Origin: Mariniphaga sp. | Lineage (GTDB): Bacteria; Bacteroidota; Bacteroidia; Bacteroidales; Prolixibacteraceae | Assembly: GCA_024636975.1 (NCBI GenBank) | Contig: JAGXGA010000029.1 | Span: forward strand, 203,694-267,693 | Direction of reading: 5' to 3' | DNA length: 64,000 bases | In this document: piece by piece, positions 57,701 through 64,000 of the stretch | Layout: each line of letters opens with the position of its first letter | Position numbering within the stretch: position 1 is the first letter of the stretch | Position numbers and translations under genes: made by a program | The notes under the pieces: model-generated | Told to the model about the DNA's origin: nothing | The model's input: only the letters and a program-made list of their open reading frames with translations | Database searches by the model: none

Positions 57701-58430
57701 GCAGCAGAGTCTTTTCGGAGACATGGGAGGTGGCGCAGAGGTGAAAAAACCACCTGTACCGGAGGTGGAAGAATGGCCAAAGCTCATACTGCTCGAGAAG
57801 GAAAAAAATCTTATAGGCATTTATCTTACAGCTCACCCCCTCGACGACTATAAACTTGAAATACATAGTTTTTGCACGCGCGATGTGACCCTTCGCGACC
57901 TGAAGAACGATATAGAAAAGTACAAAGACCGCGATTTCACCTTCGGTGGAATGGTTACCGCTGCCAGGGAGGGAACCTCCAAAAACGGAAATCCTTTCAG
58001 CACGCTAACATTAACCGACTATAACGATTCACATGAGTTTTTCTTCTTTGGGCAGGACTATGTGAATTTCCACAAGTATTGTAAAATGGGCCTGTTTATA
58101 ATAATAAAGGGAACTGTAAAAAATCGGTTTAACAGCGATTACTATGAATTTAAGGCCACGCAGATAGAATTGCTGTCGGAGGCCCGTAAAAACTATGTAA
58201 AAAGTGTTACCATCAATGTCTCGTTGAATGAACTAACGGAATCGGTTATCAGGGATATTGAGATGCTTGCCCAAAACAATAAAGGCCAGGCGTTGTTAAA
58301 ATTCAATGTTTACAATCCGGAAAATAATATGTATATCCATTTGTTTTCAAGGAATACAAGGATTGATCTTTCTAATCACTTCCTCGATTATTTTGAAAAA
58401 AAACCGGGATTAGGATTTAGAATTAATTAG
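54783..58430 (+). CDS. dnaE: DNA polymerase III subunit alpha
   Basis: The 1215-residue catalytic subunit of the replicative polymerase. The N-terminal PHP domain begins FTHLHVHSQYSILDGAAS. The polymerase palm shows GRGSAAGAAVSYC near residue 402 and LPDVDIDFDDDGRQ near 441-452 with catalytic aspartates. The Gly-rich finger loop SVRQSGVHACGILIS follows, then HhH and OB-fold domains in the C-terminal third (FTFGGMVTAAREGTSKNGN near 1055). Length is normal for DnaE1. The ATG follows ATAGGAA. It stands alone after a repeat-rich gap and is followed by trxA 44 bases later. Confidence 0.98.
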   Translation: MVPFTHLHVHSQYSILDGAASVSALVNKAKTDGMSALALTDHGTMFGIKEFHAACKKAGIKPILGCETYVAVRNLEDKSDVVDRYGDHLILLAKNKTGYRNLIKLISIASTQGFYYKARIDKNTLEKYSEGLIVSSACLGGEIPGYIMKNKIGEAENAIEWYKTIFGDDFYLELMRHPAEEQKQREEVYDNQVMVNKVILDLAAKHNVKYIATNDVHFTNAEDADAHDLLICLNTGKDVDDPTRMRYTKHEWFKTQAEMNALFADIPESLGTTAEIADKVDDYELDAAPIMPVFPIPEEFGTEEDFRKDFPEEKLVEEFGEKTFERLGGYEKVLRVKQEAAYLRHLTFIGAKERYGDPVPEEVVNRLDFELETIKSMGYPGYFLITQDFINVAREMGVLVGPGRGSAAGAAVSYCTRITNIDPIKYNLLFERFLNPDRISLPDVDIDFDDDGRQLVLDYVAKKYGTDKVAHICTFGTMATKMAIRDVARVLKLPLPEADRLAKLVPDAPKMNFTKAFKESPDLKKEKFSDNPLIAKTIKMAETLEGSVRQSGVHACGILISRDPLTDHIPLMPTKDGETLSTTQYDGRFVEDIGLLKMDFLGLKTLSIIKETLENIKISKGIEVDIEQIDWHDEKTFELFSHGETTAIFQFESEGMKKHLRDLKPNRFEDLVAMNALYRPGPMEYIPAYIARKHGKQKVDYDLPMMKEYLDETYGITVFQEQVMLLSRLLANFTRGDSDLLRKAMGKKITALMDKLKVKFIEGCKANLKFIDECNYVGKRPDDVIEKIWKDWEAFASYAFNKSHSVCYAYIAYQTGFLKAHYPGEFMAANLSRNLNNITDITKLMNECSRMSLNVLGPDVNESFIKFTANKNGNIRFGMGAIKGVGSGAAKDIITARDKNGLFKSIYEFVETVNLQTVNKKNLEALAMAGAFDSLEGIKRSCFFAGETENDSSTFIEKLIRYGNKIQNESLSMQQSLFGDMGGGAEVKKPPVPEVEEWPKLILLEKEKNLIGIYLTAHPLDDYKLEIHSFCTRDVTLRDLKNDIEKYKDRDFTFGGMVTAAREGTSKNGNPFSTLTLTDYNDSHEFFFFGQDYVNFHKYCKMGLFIIIKGTVKNRFNSDYYEFKATQIELLSEARKNYVKSVTINVSLNELTESVIRDIEMLAQNNKGQALLKFNVYNPENNMYIHLFSRNTRIDLSNHFLDYFEKKPGLGFRIN

Positions 58431-58474
58431 CTAGTTTTGTGACAAAGAAATATTAACATTAAAAAATAAAAACT

Positions 58475-58792
58475 ATGGCGATAGAAATAACCGATGCCAA
58501 TTTTGAAGAATTGGTAGTAAATTCGGACAAACCTGTGATGATCGACTTCTGGGCAGTTTGGTGCGGTCCGTGCCGCATGATTGCCCCTATTGTGGAAGAG
58601 ATGTCGCAGGAATATGAAGGGAAGGCAGTAATTGGGAAAGTGGATGTGGATTCGAATCCGGGAGTAGCCCAGAAATACGGAATCCGCAATATACCTACCG
58701 TTCTGTTCGTTAAGAATGGTGAAGTGGCCGATAAGCAGGTAGGTGCAGCGCCCAAGCAGGCATTTACCACAAAGCTGGATGCATTGCTGTAA
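58475..58792 (+). CDS. trxA: Thioredoxin
   Basis: A 105-residue thioredoxin; FWAVWCGPCRMIAPIVEEM holds the W-C-G-P-C redox site and the cis-Pro is in IRNIPTVLFVKNGE. It keeps cytoplasmic thiols reduced and serves ribonucleotide reductase. It follows dnaE by 44 bases and precedes a DUF58 gene by 76 bases, with a hairpin (58819-58846) between. Confidence 0.97.
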   Translation: MAIEITDANFEELVVNSDKPVMIDFWAVWCGPCRMIAPIVEEMSQEYEGKAVIGKVDVDSNPGVAQKYGIRNIPTVLFVKNGEVADKQVGAAPKQAFTTKLDALL

Positions 58793-58818
58793 AGAAAGTT
58801 GCATTATTAACAAGTATA

Positions 58819-58846
58819 GGACAGCTTCTGACAACAGGAGCTGTCC
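58819..58846 (+). other. Strong hairpin between trxA and the DUF58 gene, without U-tract
   Basis: GGACAGCTTCTG and CAGGAGCTGTCC pair over 12 bp (one T-G) around ACAA. Next comes GTTGCATTTA, not a T run. It may stabilise the trxA transcript or end transcription weakly. Confidence 0.65.
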
Positions 58847-58868
58847 GTTGCATTTATAAAATCAGGGT

Positions 58869-59798
58869 TTGAAGAACATTTTTGACATAGAACAGTTTCA
58901 CCAGTTCGACAATCTGGGAATGATTGCCCGTGAAGTGGTGGAAGGCTTTATTACCGGATTGCACCGGAGCCCTTTCCACGGATTCTCGGTTGAATTTGCC
59001 GAACACAGGCAATACAACCAGGGCGAATCGACCAAGCACATCGACTGGAAGCTTTACGCCCGTACCGATAAGCTGTTTGTTAAGCAGTATGAAGAAGAGA
59101 CGAACCTCCGTTGTCAACTTGTAATTGACACTTCCTCATCGATGCTTTTCCCGTATTTCAAAGGAAAGCAGCACCTTGAAAATAAACTGGCATTTTCGGT
59201 ATACACAGCCGCCGCTCTTATCTACCTGTTGCGCAAGCAGCGCGATGCGGTGGGCCTTACCCTCTTTTCCAATGAGATCGAATTCCACACCTCTCCCCGC
59301 CTCTCTTCGGTGAATGCCGAGCTGATGTATGGCAAGATGTCGGAACTGATACAGCCCGGTAATGCGCAGTTGCGTAAAACCACCAACACTACCGATGTGC
59401 TTCATCAGATTGCCGAAAGCATACATAAACGATCGCTGGTGGTCATTTTCAGCGACATGATCGACAGCCAGAAAACAGAAGAACTGTTCTCGGCACTGCA
59501 GCACCTGAGGTACAACAAGCACGAGGTGTTGCTTTTCCACGTTACCGATCACAAGCAGGAGCGGGAGTTCCAGTTTAATAACCGTCCCTATAAATTTGTG
59601 GACCTGGAAAGCGGGCAGGCCGTGAAGTTCAACCCGTGGGAAGTAAAAAATCACTACGTTTCGACTATAAACAGCTACTTCAACGACCTTAAGGTAAAAT
59701 GCGGGCAGTACCAGATCGATCTGGCAGAAGCCGATATCAACAAGGATTTCAGGGAAGTTCTGCTGGCCTATCTGGTTAAGCGGAAAAAGTTATTTTAA
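58869..59798 (+). CDS. DUF58 domain protein
   Basis: A 309-residue cytoplasmic protein. FSVEFAEHRQYNQGESTKHIDW is the DUF58 signature (seen as EHRQYNQGESTKHIDWKLYA), followed by a von Willebrand factor A-like fold: CQLVIDTSSSM is the metal-binding DxSxS motif and VVIFSDMIDSQ the later strand. DUF58 proteins usually work with MoxR-type AAA ATPases in assembly of envelope or enzyme complexes; no MoxR gene is in the window. The start is TTG 58869, as an in-frame stop lies just upstream and the first ATG would remove conserved residues. Confidence 0.88.
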   Translation: MKNIFDIEQFHQFDNLGMIAREVVEGFITGLHRSPFHGFSVEFAEHRQYNQGESTKHIDWKLYARTDKLFVKQYEEETNLRCQLVIDTSSSMLFPYFKGKQHLENKLAFSVYTAAALIYLLRKQRDAVGLTLFSNEIEFHTSPRLSSVNAELMYGKMSELIQPGNAQLRKTTNTTDVLHQIAESIHKRSLVVIFSDMIDSQKTEELFSALQHLRYNKHEVLLFHVTDHKQEREFQFNNRPYKFVDLESGQAVKFNPWEVKNHYVSTINSYFNDLKVKCGQYQIDLAEADINKDFREVLLAYLVKRKKLF

Positions 59799-59846
59799 AA
59801 AAAGTAAAGTTCTTTCGAAAAAATTTTTTCTTTCCCGAAAAGCTGT

Positions 59847-59854
59847 TATTTTTG
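59847..59854 (+). promoter_or_regulatory. -7 element of tRNA-Asn
   Basis: TATTTTTG matches TAnnTTTG; TTTT occurs 19 bases upstream. The tRNA starts 53 bases later. Confidence 0.6.
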
Positions 59855-59907
59855 CAACGCTTTAGAAAAAGCAGGCGTTCTTATAACATTAAGAAAAAAC
59901 AAATTAT

Positions 59908-59981
59908 TCCCTAGTAGCTCAGTTGGTTAGAGCGGCGGACTGTTAATCCGTAGGTCGTAGGTTCAAGTCCTACCTGGGGAG
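59908..59981 (+). tRNA. tRNA-Asn (GUU)
   Basis: A 74-base cloverleaf: acceptor TCCCTAG/CTGGGGA (one T-G), D-arm AGCTCAGTTGGTTAGAGC, anticodon loop CTGTTAA (GTT), T-arm GTAGGTTCAAGTCCTAC, discriminator G. The 3' bases GGGGAGCA recur at 63823, marking it as a likely integration target. Confidence 0.98.
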
Positions 59982-60033
59982 CACCGATATAAAAGTATTA
60001 GCGTTATATGATTAATTCATGTAGCGCTTTTTT
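59976..60033 (+). repeat. Direct repeat copy 1 (att-like, includes the tRNA-Asn 3' end)
   Basis: From GGGGAGCA at the tRNA end through the tRNA terminator, this segment recurs at 63823-63876 with a 3-base indel and one substitution. Such a repeat of a tRNA 3' end is the usual trace left by a site-specific integrating element. Confidence 0.8.
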
Positions 60034-60037
60034 TTTT
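60000..60037 (+). terminator. Terminator of tRNA-Asn
   Basis: AGCGTTATATGA and TCATGTAGCGCT pair over 12 bp (two G-U) around a 5-base loop, followed by ten T. A second copy lies at 63844-63876. Confidence 0.88.
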
Positions 60038-60063
60038 AAGAAATCGAAGTTTTGAAATAGCTA

Positions 60064-60200
60064 TTATTTATCTTGATAATGACCATATGCAGCAACAATC
60101 AGTACAGTTATTTTTTCATTATCAATGAAATAAACAAGCCGGTGCTTTATGGGAATTCTTCCGGAGAAAAGCCTTTATATCCATAGCCCAGACACTTATC
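60064..60200 (-). pseudogene. Remnant of a YoeB/RelE-type toxin gene
   Basis: On the minus strand the last 36 codons of a small toxin are open (60064-60174): RIPIKHRLVYFIDNE and VLIVAAYGHYQDK fit the end of YoeB/Txe or RelE-type ribosome-dependent ribonucleases, with the HRLVY motif. Upstream the frame is closed by a stop and continues in another frame (CLGYGYKGFSPEEF), with no start codon. No antitoxin gene is seen. It is a decayed toxin gene just behind the tRNA-Asn terminator. Confidence 0.65.
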
Positions 60201-60219
60201 CCTAACACCTCGATATTAA

Positions 60220-60411
60220 TCAGGTTTTGACAACAATGACTGTTGAAATAGCCTTTTCTTCTATTGCTTTATGAGCATTTGTTTCCTCAAACACATCATA
60301 GAAGTGGTTTGGACGGTACACCTGAAAATACTGGCCGGCGGTGCGTTGAACGGTGCTCGGTTGAGTGTTGGAATAACTCCGTATTTGTGGGCGGTGCCGA
60401 TTAAAGGTTAG
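60220..60411 (-). pseudogene. Open frame without start codon, probable gene remnant
   Basis: Sixty-three codons are open before a stop at 60220, with no ATG. The end reads YFQVYRPNHFYDVFEET and AHKAIEEKAISTVIVVKT, which looks protein-like and distantly recalls the C-terminus of medium-chain dehydrogenases. I cannot identify it. With the toxin remnant it shows that 60.0-60.4 kb is decayed coding sequence. Confidence 0.35.
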
Positions 60412-60423
60412 CTATGGTGGGCC

Positions 60424-61527
60424 CTAACCCCATTCGATCACCGTTTTTATATCATCTTCTGATCGGATATCAATGGCTTGTTGAAAATCGGTATATGGTA
60501 TATGATTGGTAATGAGCCGATCGATTAAACCGCCCCATCTGTTTTTAGCAAGCTCCAAATCGCTTACCGCTGTAGCAAAGTGCGCTACACTGGCGTTTAC
60601 ACTACCTAGTATTATCTGGTTTTTTAGTACTATCTGCTTCATTAATTCTGCCCCTAAAAAGCAGGTAGGCCGGTGCCCCCCTGGAATGCCTGTCATAACA
60701 TAGATGCCGTTAATCCCCAATACATCAATAAGCTGAAATCCTAATTGGGCAATCCCTGCTGCTTCCAAAATAAAATCAAACTCACCGTGTTTATCGTCAA
60801 TATTCATGGTTTTAATTTCCCTGCCATCAATATAATGGCCACCCAGCTTGTGCAAGATTTTAACCCTCTGTGAGGTTTCGTTTACTATATCCAATCCCCA
60901 AATGTCAGCTCCACGTAATTTTAGGGCAAAAGCGGCCAAAAGGCCTATGGCCCCAATACCGGCGATGAGTACTTTTTTTCCTTTATACCAATCTTCTGCT
61001 TTAACCCCGGGTACGCGCGATGCCTGTATCAATGCCGACTCTGTTATTGCTTTTGATGCCACCGACATGGGCTCTGTTAAAACCCCAATGCCTTTTATCC
61101 TCTCGGGTACTTTAACCAAATAATTTTCATGATCTACCACGTATTCGGTTTCAAAACCGTGTAAGCCTTTTATGCCCCTTTCTTTGTATTCGCCGGTAAA
61201 ACACATATCGCTTCGGTTGTTCGTGCAGCAGGGCAGTCCTTTGTTGCATTCCCTCCGGACCATAAAAACAGCATAATCGCCTTCCTTTACTTTCTTTACT
61301 TTCTCTCCCGTTGCGGTAACTATACCAATCATTTCATGGCCAATCACCAAATATTTGTTTTCCTGGGGGGTATCTGCCCTTCCGCCCACAACCTCTTCAC
61401 GGTCTGTGCCGCAAATGCCCACCTGCAGTACTTTTAATTTTACATCGTAGGGAGTAACTAATTCAGGAGCTTCTTTATCAATGATGGATATCCCTGATTG
61501 TCCTGGCACAATGGAAATAGCTTTCAT
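60424..61527 (-). CDS. Zinc-dependent glucose 1-dehydrogenase-like enzyme
   Basis: A 367-residue medium-chain dehydrogenase close to archaeal/bacterial glucose 1-dehydrogenases, which oxidise glucose to gluconolactone with NAD(P). Catalytic zinc residues are Cys in VGICGTDREEVVGG and the H-E pair in LVIGHEMIG; a structural-zinc loop is in RRECNKGLPCCTNN, then MCFTGEYKERGIKGLHGFE and LVKVPERIKGIGVLTEPMSVA are family-specific. The Rossmann loop is IAGIGAIGLLAAFAL. ATG 61539 (MKETMKAIS) is an alternative start. It lies downstream of GH15 in the same direction, so glucose released by GH15 is the expected substrate. Confidence 0.85.
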   Translation of the reverse strand: MKAISIVPGQSGISIIDKEAPELVTPYDVKLKVLQVGICGTDREEVVGGRADTPQENKYLVIGHEMIGIVTATGEKVKKVKEGDYAVFMVRRECNKGLPCCTNNRSDMCFTGEYKERGIKGLHGFETEYVVDHENYLVKVPERIKGIGVLTEPMSVASKAITESALIQASRVPGVKAEDWYKGKKVLIAGIGAIGLLAAFALKLRGADIWGLDIVNETSQRVKILHKLGGHYIDGREIKTMNIDDKHGEFDFILEAAGIAQLGFQLIDVLGINGIYVMTGIPGGHRPTCFLGAELMKQIVLKNQIILGSVNASVAHFATAVSDLELAKNRWGGLIDRLITNHIPYTDFQQAIDIRSEDDIKTVIEWG

Positions 61528-61661
61528 AGTCTCTTTCATAATGTCTTTATAATATTTTGTACATACTGCATTTTTAGTGGAAGTGCCCCTGCTACTGCTT
61601 ACTACCACTGCGTTTTATATAAATACCTATCGTCTTGTAAAACTCTCATTTTAATAAACTT

Positions 61662-63494
61662 TTAAACACTGGAAGATATATCCTGGTTTCTTTGATCATT
61701 CAACTGCTTATCTAAATTCAGGGCTGCACTTATCAATCCCAAATGGGTAAATGCCTGGGGAAAATTTCCCAAATGTTCGCCTTTAAACCCCAGCATTTCG
61801 GCGTATAGGCCCAGGTGATTCGCATATCCCAGCATTTTTTCGAAATAAAGCCTGGCTTTTTGCAATTGGCCTGATCTCGACAAACATTCCACATACCAGA
61901 ATGTGCACATAGAAAAAGTGCCTTCTTCGCCCTTTAGCCCGTCGGGGGCTGATTTATCAGGGCGGTACCTGTAAACCAATGAATCTGAAACCAGATCTTC
62001 TTCAATGGCTTTTAAGGTGGATAACCATTTTGGGTCTTTGGAATTGATAAACCGAATGAGGGGCATTAGTAAGGTAGCTGCATCCACTGAATCAGAACCC
62101 TCAAACTGAACAAAACACTGTTTTTCTTCATTCCAGAAATTTTTCCATATTGAGGTATAAATTTCATCTCTTACCTCTTTCCATTTTTGTGGGTATGGAA
62201 ATGGCCTTGATTCACCTATCCGGATTATCCGTTCCAGCGCCACCCAGCACATAAACCGGCTGTAAAGGAATTTTTGCCTTCCACCTCTAACTTCCCATAT
62301 CCCTTCATCCGGCTGGTTCCAATTATCGCACAACCAATCGATTTGTTTGCCCAGGGCCAGCCAAAAATCGTAGGAGATTGGCTCACCATATTTATTGTAC
62401 AAGTATACCGCATCCATTAGTTCACCATAAATATCAAGCTGTAGTTGATCGTAGGCAGCATTACCTATCCGCACGGGTCCTGTTCCTTTGTATCCTTCAA
62501 AATGGGACAATGTTTCTTCTTTTAAATCCACCGTTCCATCTAATTTATACATCAATCCCAGATAACCGGCATGCCCTATGTCCTGGCATTGTTTTTCAAC
62601 CCACTGGATAAATTTGGTGGCTTCTTTGGTATACCCCAGGCTTAACAGGGAATAAATGGTAAACGAGGCATCCCTGATCCAGGTATAGCGGTAATCCCAG
62701 TTTCTTTCGCCCCCCAGCCATTCCGGCAGGCTAAACGTGGGGGCAGCCACCATAGAACCATATTTAAAGGAAGTCATTAATTTTAGGATAAGCGCAGAGC
62801 GGTTTACAATATCTGTATACCGGCCGTTATAATTGCAGATCGAAATCCAGTCTTTCCAATAGTTAATGGTTTCATACAAATTTTTATCAACAAAATCTTC
62901 CGGATTTGTAATCGAAGGGGCATCTTCTTCAGTCAATTCAAGTATAAAGTTGGCCTGTTCACCTTCTTTCAGGGTAAATTCGGCAAGGGCATCATCATCT
63001 GTTTTATTTAAAGGCACATTGCTCTTTAACAGGATGTGTAATGGCTTTTCCCCCTCACTTTTAAATAAAATATGGTTATTGCTGGAAATGGTTTGATGTT
63101 TATCTCTTGCATAATTAAAACGTGGTCTGCATTGCATTGAAAATTTCATTTCGCCCCTAACGCAGGTTACCCTTCTAATTAATATGTGGCCCTTATAGAG
63201 CTCTTCTACCGGCATGAAATCGGTAATCTCGCTCACTCCCTGCTCAGACAAAAACCTTGTTAATAAAACGTTTGTATCGGGCAGGTACAACTGTTTTGTG
63301 TTGAAATCATGTAAATGAGGGCAGATCGTAAAGCTTCCGCCCTTTTCATAGTCTAATAAAGAGGCGAAAATGGAGGGTGAATCAAAATTGGGAAAGCACA
63401 TAAAATCAATAGAGCCATTGAGGCCTACCAGTGCAATGGTGTTTAAATCGCCAATGACTCCATAATTTTCAATGGGTTGATAGTTTTGCGCCAT
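61662..63494 (-). CDS. GH15 family glycoside hydrolase (glucoamylase/trehalase type)
   Basis: A 610-residue inverting hydrolase of GH15, which frees glucose from alpha-glucans, isomaltose or, in related bacterial and archaeal members, trehalose. There is an N-terminal beta-sandwich (IENYGVIGDLNTIALVGLNG and IDFMCFPNFDSP) and an (alpha/alpha)6 barrel. ERNWDYRYTWIRDASFTIY is the substrate-binding signature; QPDEGIWEVRG contains the likely general acid and GEEGTFSMCTFWYVECL the likely base. No signal peptide, so it acts in the cytoplasm. The gene is upstream of glucose dehydrogenase in the island after tRNA-Asn. Confidence 0.93.
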   Translation of the reverse strand: MAQNYQPIENYGVIGDLNTIALVGLNGSIDFMCFPNFDSPSIFASLLDYEKGGSFTICPHLHDFNTKQLYLPDTNVLLTRFLSEQGVSEITDFMPVEELYKGHILIRRVTCVRGEMKFSMQCRPRFNYARDKHQTISSNNHILFKSEGEKPLHILLKSNVPLNKTDDDALAEFTLKEGEQANFILELTEEDAPSITNPEDFVDKNLYETINYWKDWISICNYNGRYTDIVNRSALILKLMTSFKYGSMVAAPTFSLPEWLGGERNWDYRYTWIRDASFTIYSLLSLGYTKEATKFIQWVEKQCQDIGHAGYLGLMYKLDGTVDLKEETLSHFEGYKGTGPVRIGNAAYDQLQLDIYGELMDAVYLYNKYGEPISYDFWLALGKQIDWLCDNWNQPDEGIWEVRGGRQKFLYSRFMCWVALERIIRIGESRPFPYPQKWKEVRDEIYTSIWKNFWNEEKQCFVQFEGSDSVDAATLLMPLIRFINSKDPKWLSTLKAIEEDLVSDSLVYRYRPDKSAPDGLKGEEGTFSMCTFWYVECLSRSGQLQKARLYFEKMLGYANHLGLYAEMLGFKGEHLGNFPQAFTHLGLISAALNLDKQLNDQRNQDISSSV

Positions 63495-63719
63495 GGAATT
63501 ATGTTTGTGAAAATTTGAATCGGGTGCACATAAAAAGTTTTTTATTACTATGGTATTAACACAATGAAGGCAGATTCGTTCAAAATTTTCGTGATATGGG
63601 TTGATTAGCAGAATCTTTCAGATTGTAGAGATTTTTTTATAATGCTTTGCATTTTGGAAACCCCGATAGCTGCTAATATCCGGAATTAAGGAGTTGGAAA
63701 TATTAATTTGCTGGTTAAG

Positions 63720-63766
63720 TTTTCCATATCGGAATCGAACCGATGACCTTTTGACTGCCAGTCAAA
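63720..63766 (-). pseudogene. 3' part of a tRNA gene (anticodon GGC)
   Basis: On the minus strand an anticodon stem-loop (TTTGA, loop CTGGCAG, TCAAA), variable loop, T-arm ATCGG-TTCGATT-CCGAT and the acceptor 3' strand ATGGAAA follow in correct spacing. No matching D-arm or 5' acceptor strand is present upstream. It reads as the 3' half of a tRNA of Ala(GGC) type left by an integration or deletion. Confidence 0.6.
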
Positions 63767-63822
63767 AAAGGTGGTAATTCACACCAAACTCTCAAAAATC
63801 AGGTTGCAACTTCCAACTGTCA

Positions 63823-63876
63823 GGGGAGCAATATAAAAGTATTAGCGTTATATGATTTATTCATGTAGCGCTTTTT
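63823..63876 (+). repeat. Direct repeat copy 2 (att-like)
   Basis: Partner of 59976-60033: GGGGAGCA followed by the duplicated tRNA-Asn terminator hairpin (63844-63876). Here no tRNA precedes it. Confidence 0.8.
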
Positions 63877-63883
63877 GCATTTA

Positions 63884-64000
63884 TTAAAATAAGTCGGAGT
63901 GGGTTCCTGTACGGACCAGCCAGATTTCATTCGTTTGGTAATCAATATTCCATATTAGCAACCAGTCTGTTTTTATGTGGTACTCCCAATTGTCTTTATA
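63884..64000 (-). CDS. YafQ/RelE-family toxin (C-terminal part; start outside window)
   Basis: Thirty-eight codons and a stop are open to the window edge. WLLIWNIDYQTNEIWLVRT and GTHSDLF match the end of YafQ-type mRNA interferases of type II toxin-antitoxin systems, with the conserved R-T-G-(S/T)-H and final L-F. The antitoxin would lie upstream, outside the window. It sits immediately behind repeat copy 2, as the toxin remnant at 60064 sits behind copy 1. Confidence 0.75.
   Translation of the reverse strand, partial: YKDNWEYHIKTDWLLIWNIDYQTNEIWLVRTGTHSDLF

Larger units (their letters stand above)
63495..63883. other. Intergenic end of the island
   Basis: A 389-base gap upstream of GH15 that holds the tRNA 3' fragment (63720-63766), repeat copy 2 (63823-63876) and no recognisable promoter motif or reading frame. 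Confidence 0.6.

Noticed and set aside
54822..57866. Many minus-strand frames opposite dnaE
   Set aside because: They are antisense shadows of a well-defined gene without recognisable protein motifs.
60220..60411. Fragment of a named dehydrogenase
   Set aside because: The resemblance is limited to a few residues at the C-terminus; kept only as an unidentified remnant.
63720..63800. Complete tRNA-Ala gene
   Set aside because: Only the anticodon arm, T-arm and 3' acceptor strand fit; no D-arm or 5' acceptor strand can be drawn.

Overview
The window reads as chromosomal DNA of a Bacteroidota bacterium, most likely an anaerobic or microaerophilic member of the Bacteroidales/Marinilabiliales type. 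Reasons: several promoters fit the Bacteroidota pattern TTTG-N19-TAnnTTTG, Shine-Dalgarno sequences are almost absent, the tRNAs lack an encoded CCA end, SecD and SecF are fused, and families common in this phylum occur together (GldA-like ATPase, TIGR02757, DUF5916, DUF4168-like, DUF7033-type deacetylase). Hybrid-cluster protein points to low-oxygen life. GH95 fucosidase, GH30, sulfatase, GH15 and many exported enzymes point to use of complex glycans.

Layout. 0-7.5 kb: end of an ABC ATPase gene, a GT2 glycosyltransferase, a GH95 fucosidase lipoprotein, a small secreted repeat protein and hcp. 7.7-20.8 kb: a plus-strand run of exported enzymes (GH30, an 825-residue unknown with a duplicated module, a secreted FAD oxidoreductase carrying a sugar-binding-like domain, a HEAT-like protein, CstA, a Tat-exported Gfo/Idh/MocA protein, a PhoD-like phosphatase). 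It has no SusC/SusD pair. 20.8-23.5 kb: a repeat-rich stretch around a baeRF-like gene. 23.5-28.5 kb: PHP phosphoesterase, sulfatase and a DUF5916 outer-membrane protein. 28.7-38.6 kb: housekeeping and export genes (mdh, secDF, tatA, lolD, trmN6, a ferredoxin-NADP reductase-like protein, upp). 38.8-45.8 kb: a GT-C glycosyltransferase facing an overlapping operon of two deacetylases and two acyltransferases led by radC. 45.9-59.9 kb: rpsT, tRNA-Glu, lptB, tatC, recQ, ahcY, greA, a HIT protein, dnaE, trxA, DUF58 and tRNA-Asn. 60-64 kb: a small island after tRNA-Asn with GH15 and glucose dehydrogenase, bounded by direct repeats and containing broken toxin and tRNA pieces.

How genes work together. 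GH15 would release glucose that the neighbouring dehydrogenase oxidises. TatA and TatC would export the twin-arginine oxidoreductase. SecDF, LolD and LptB serve envelope biogenesis for the many lipoproteins. The deacetylase/acyltransferase operon probably tailors a surface polysaccharide.

Most unusual signal. Two intergenic regions 31 kb apart each hold a REP-like double-hairpin element, tracts of 7-bp ACTG repeats, and a 110-bp array of ten degenerate 11-bp units, about five in one orientation followed by about five inverted. The unit sequence differs between the two arrays while the 11-bp period and head-to-head design are kept. Two further 11-bp arrays lie near the first. I know of no name for this element.
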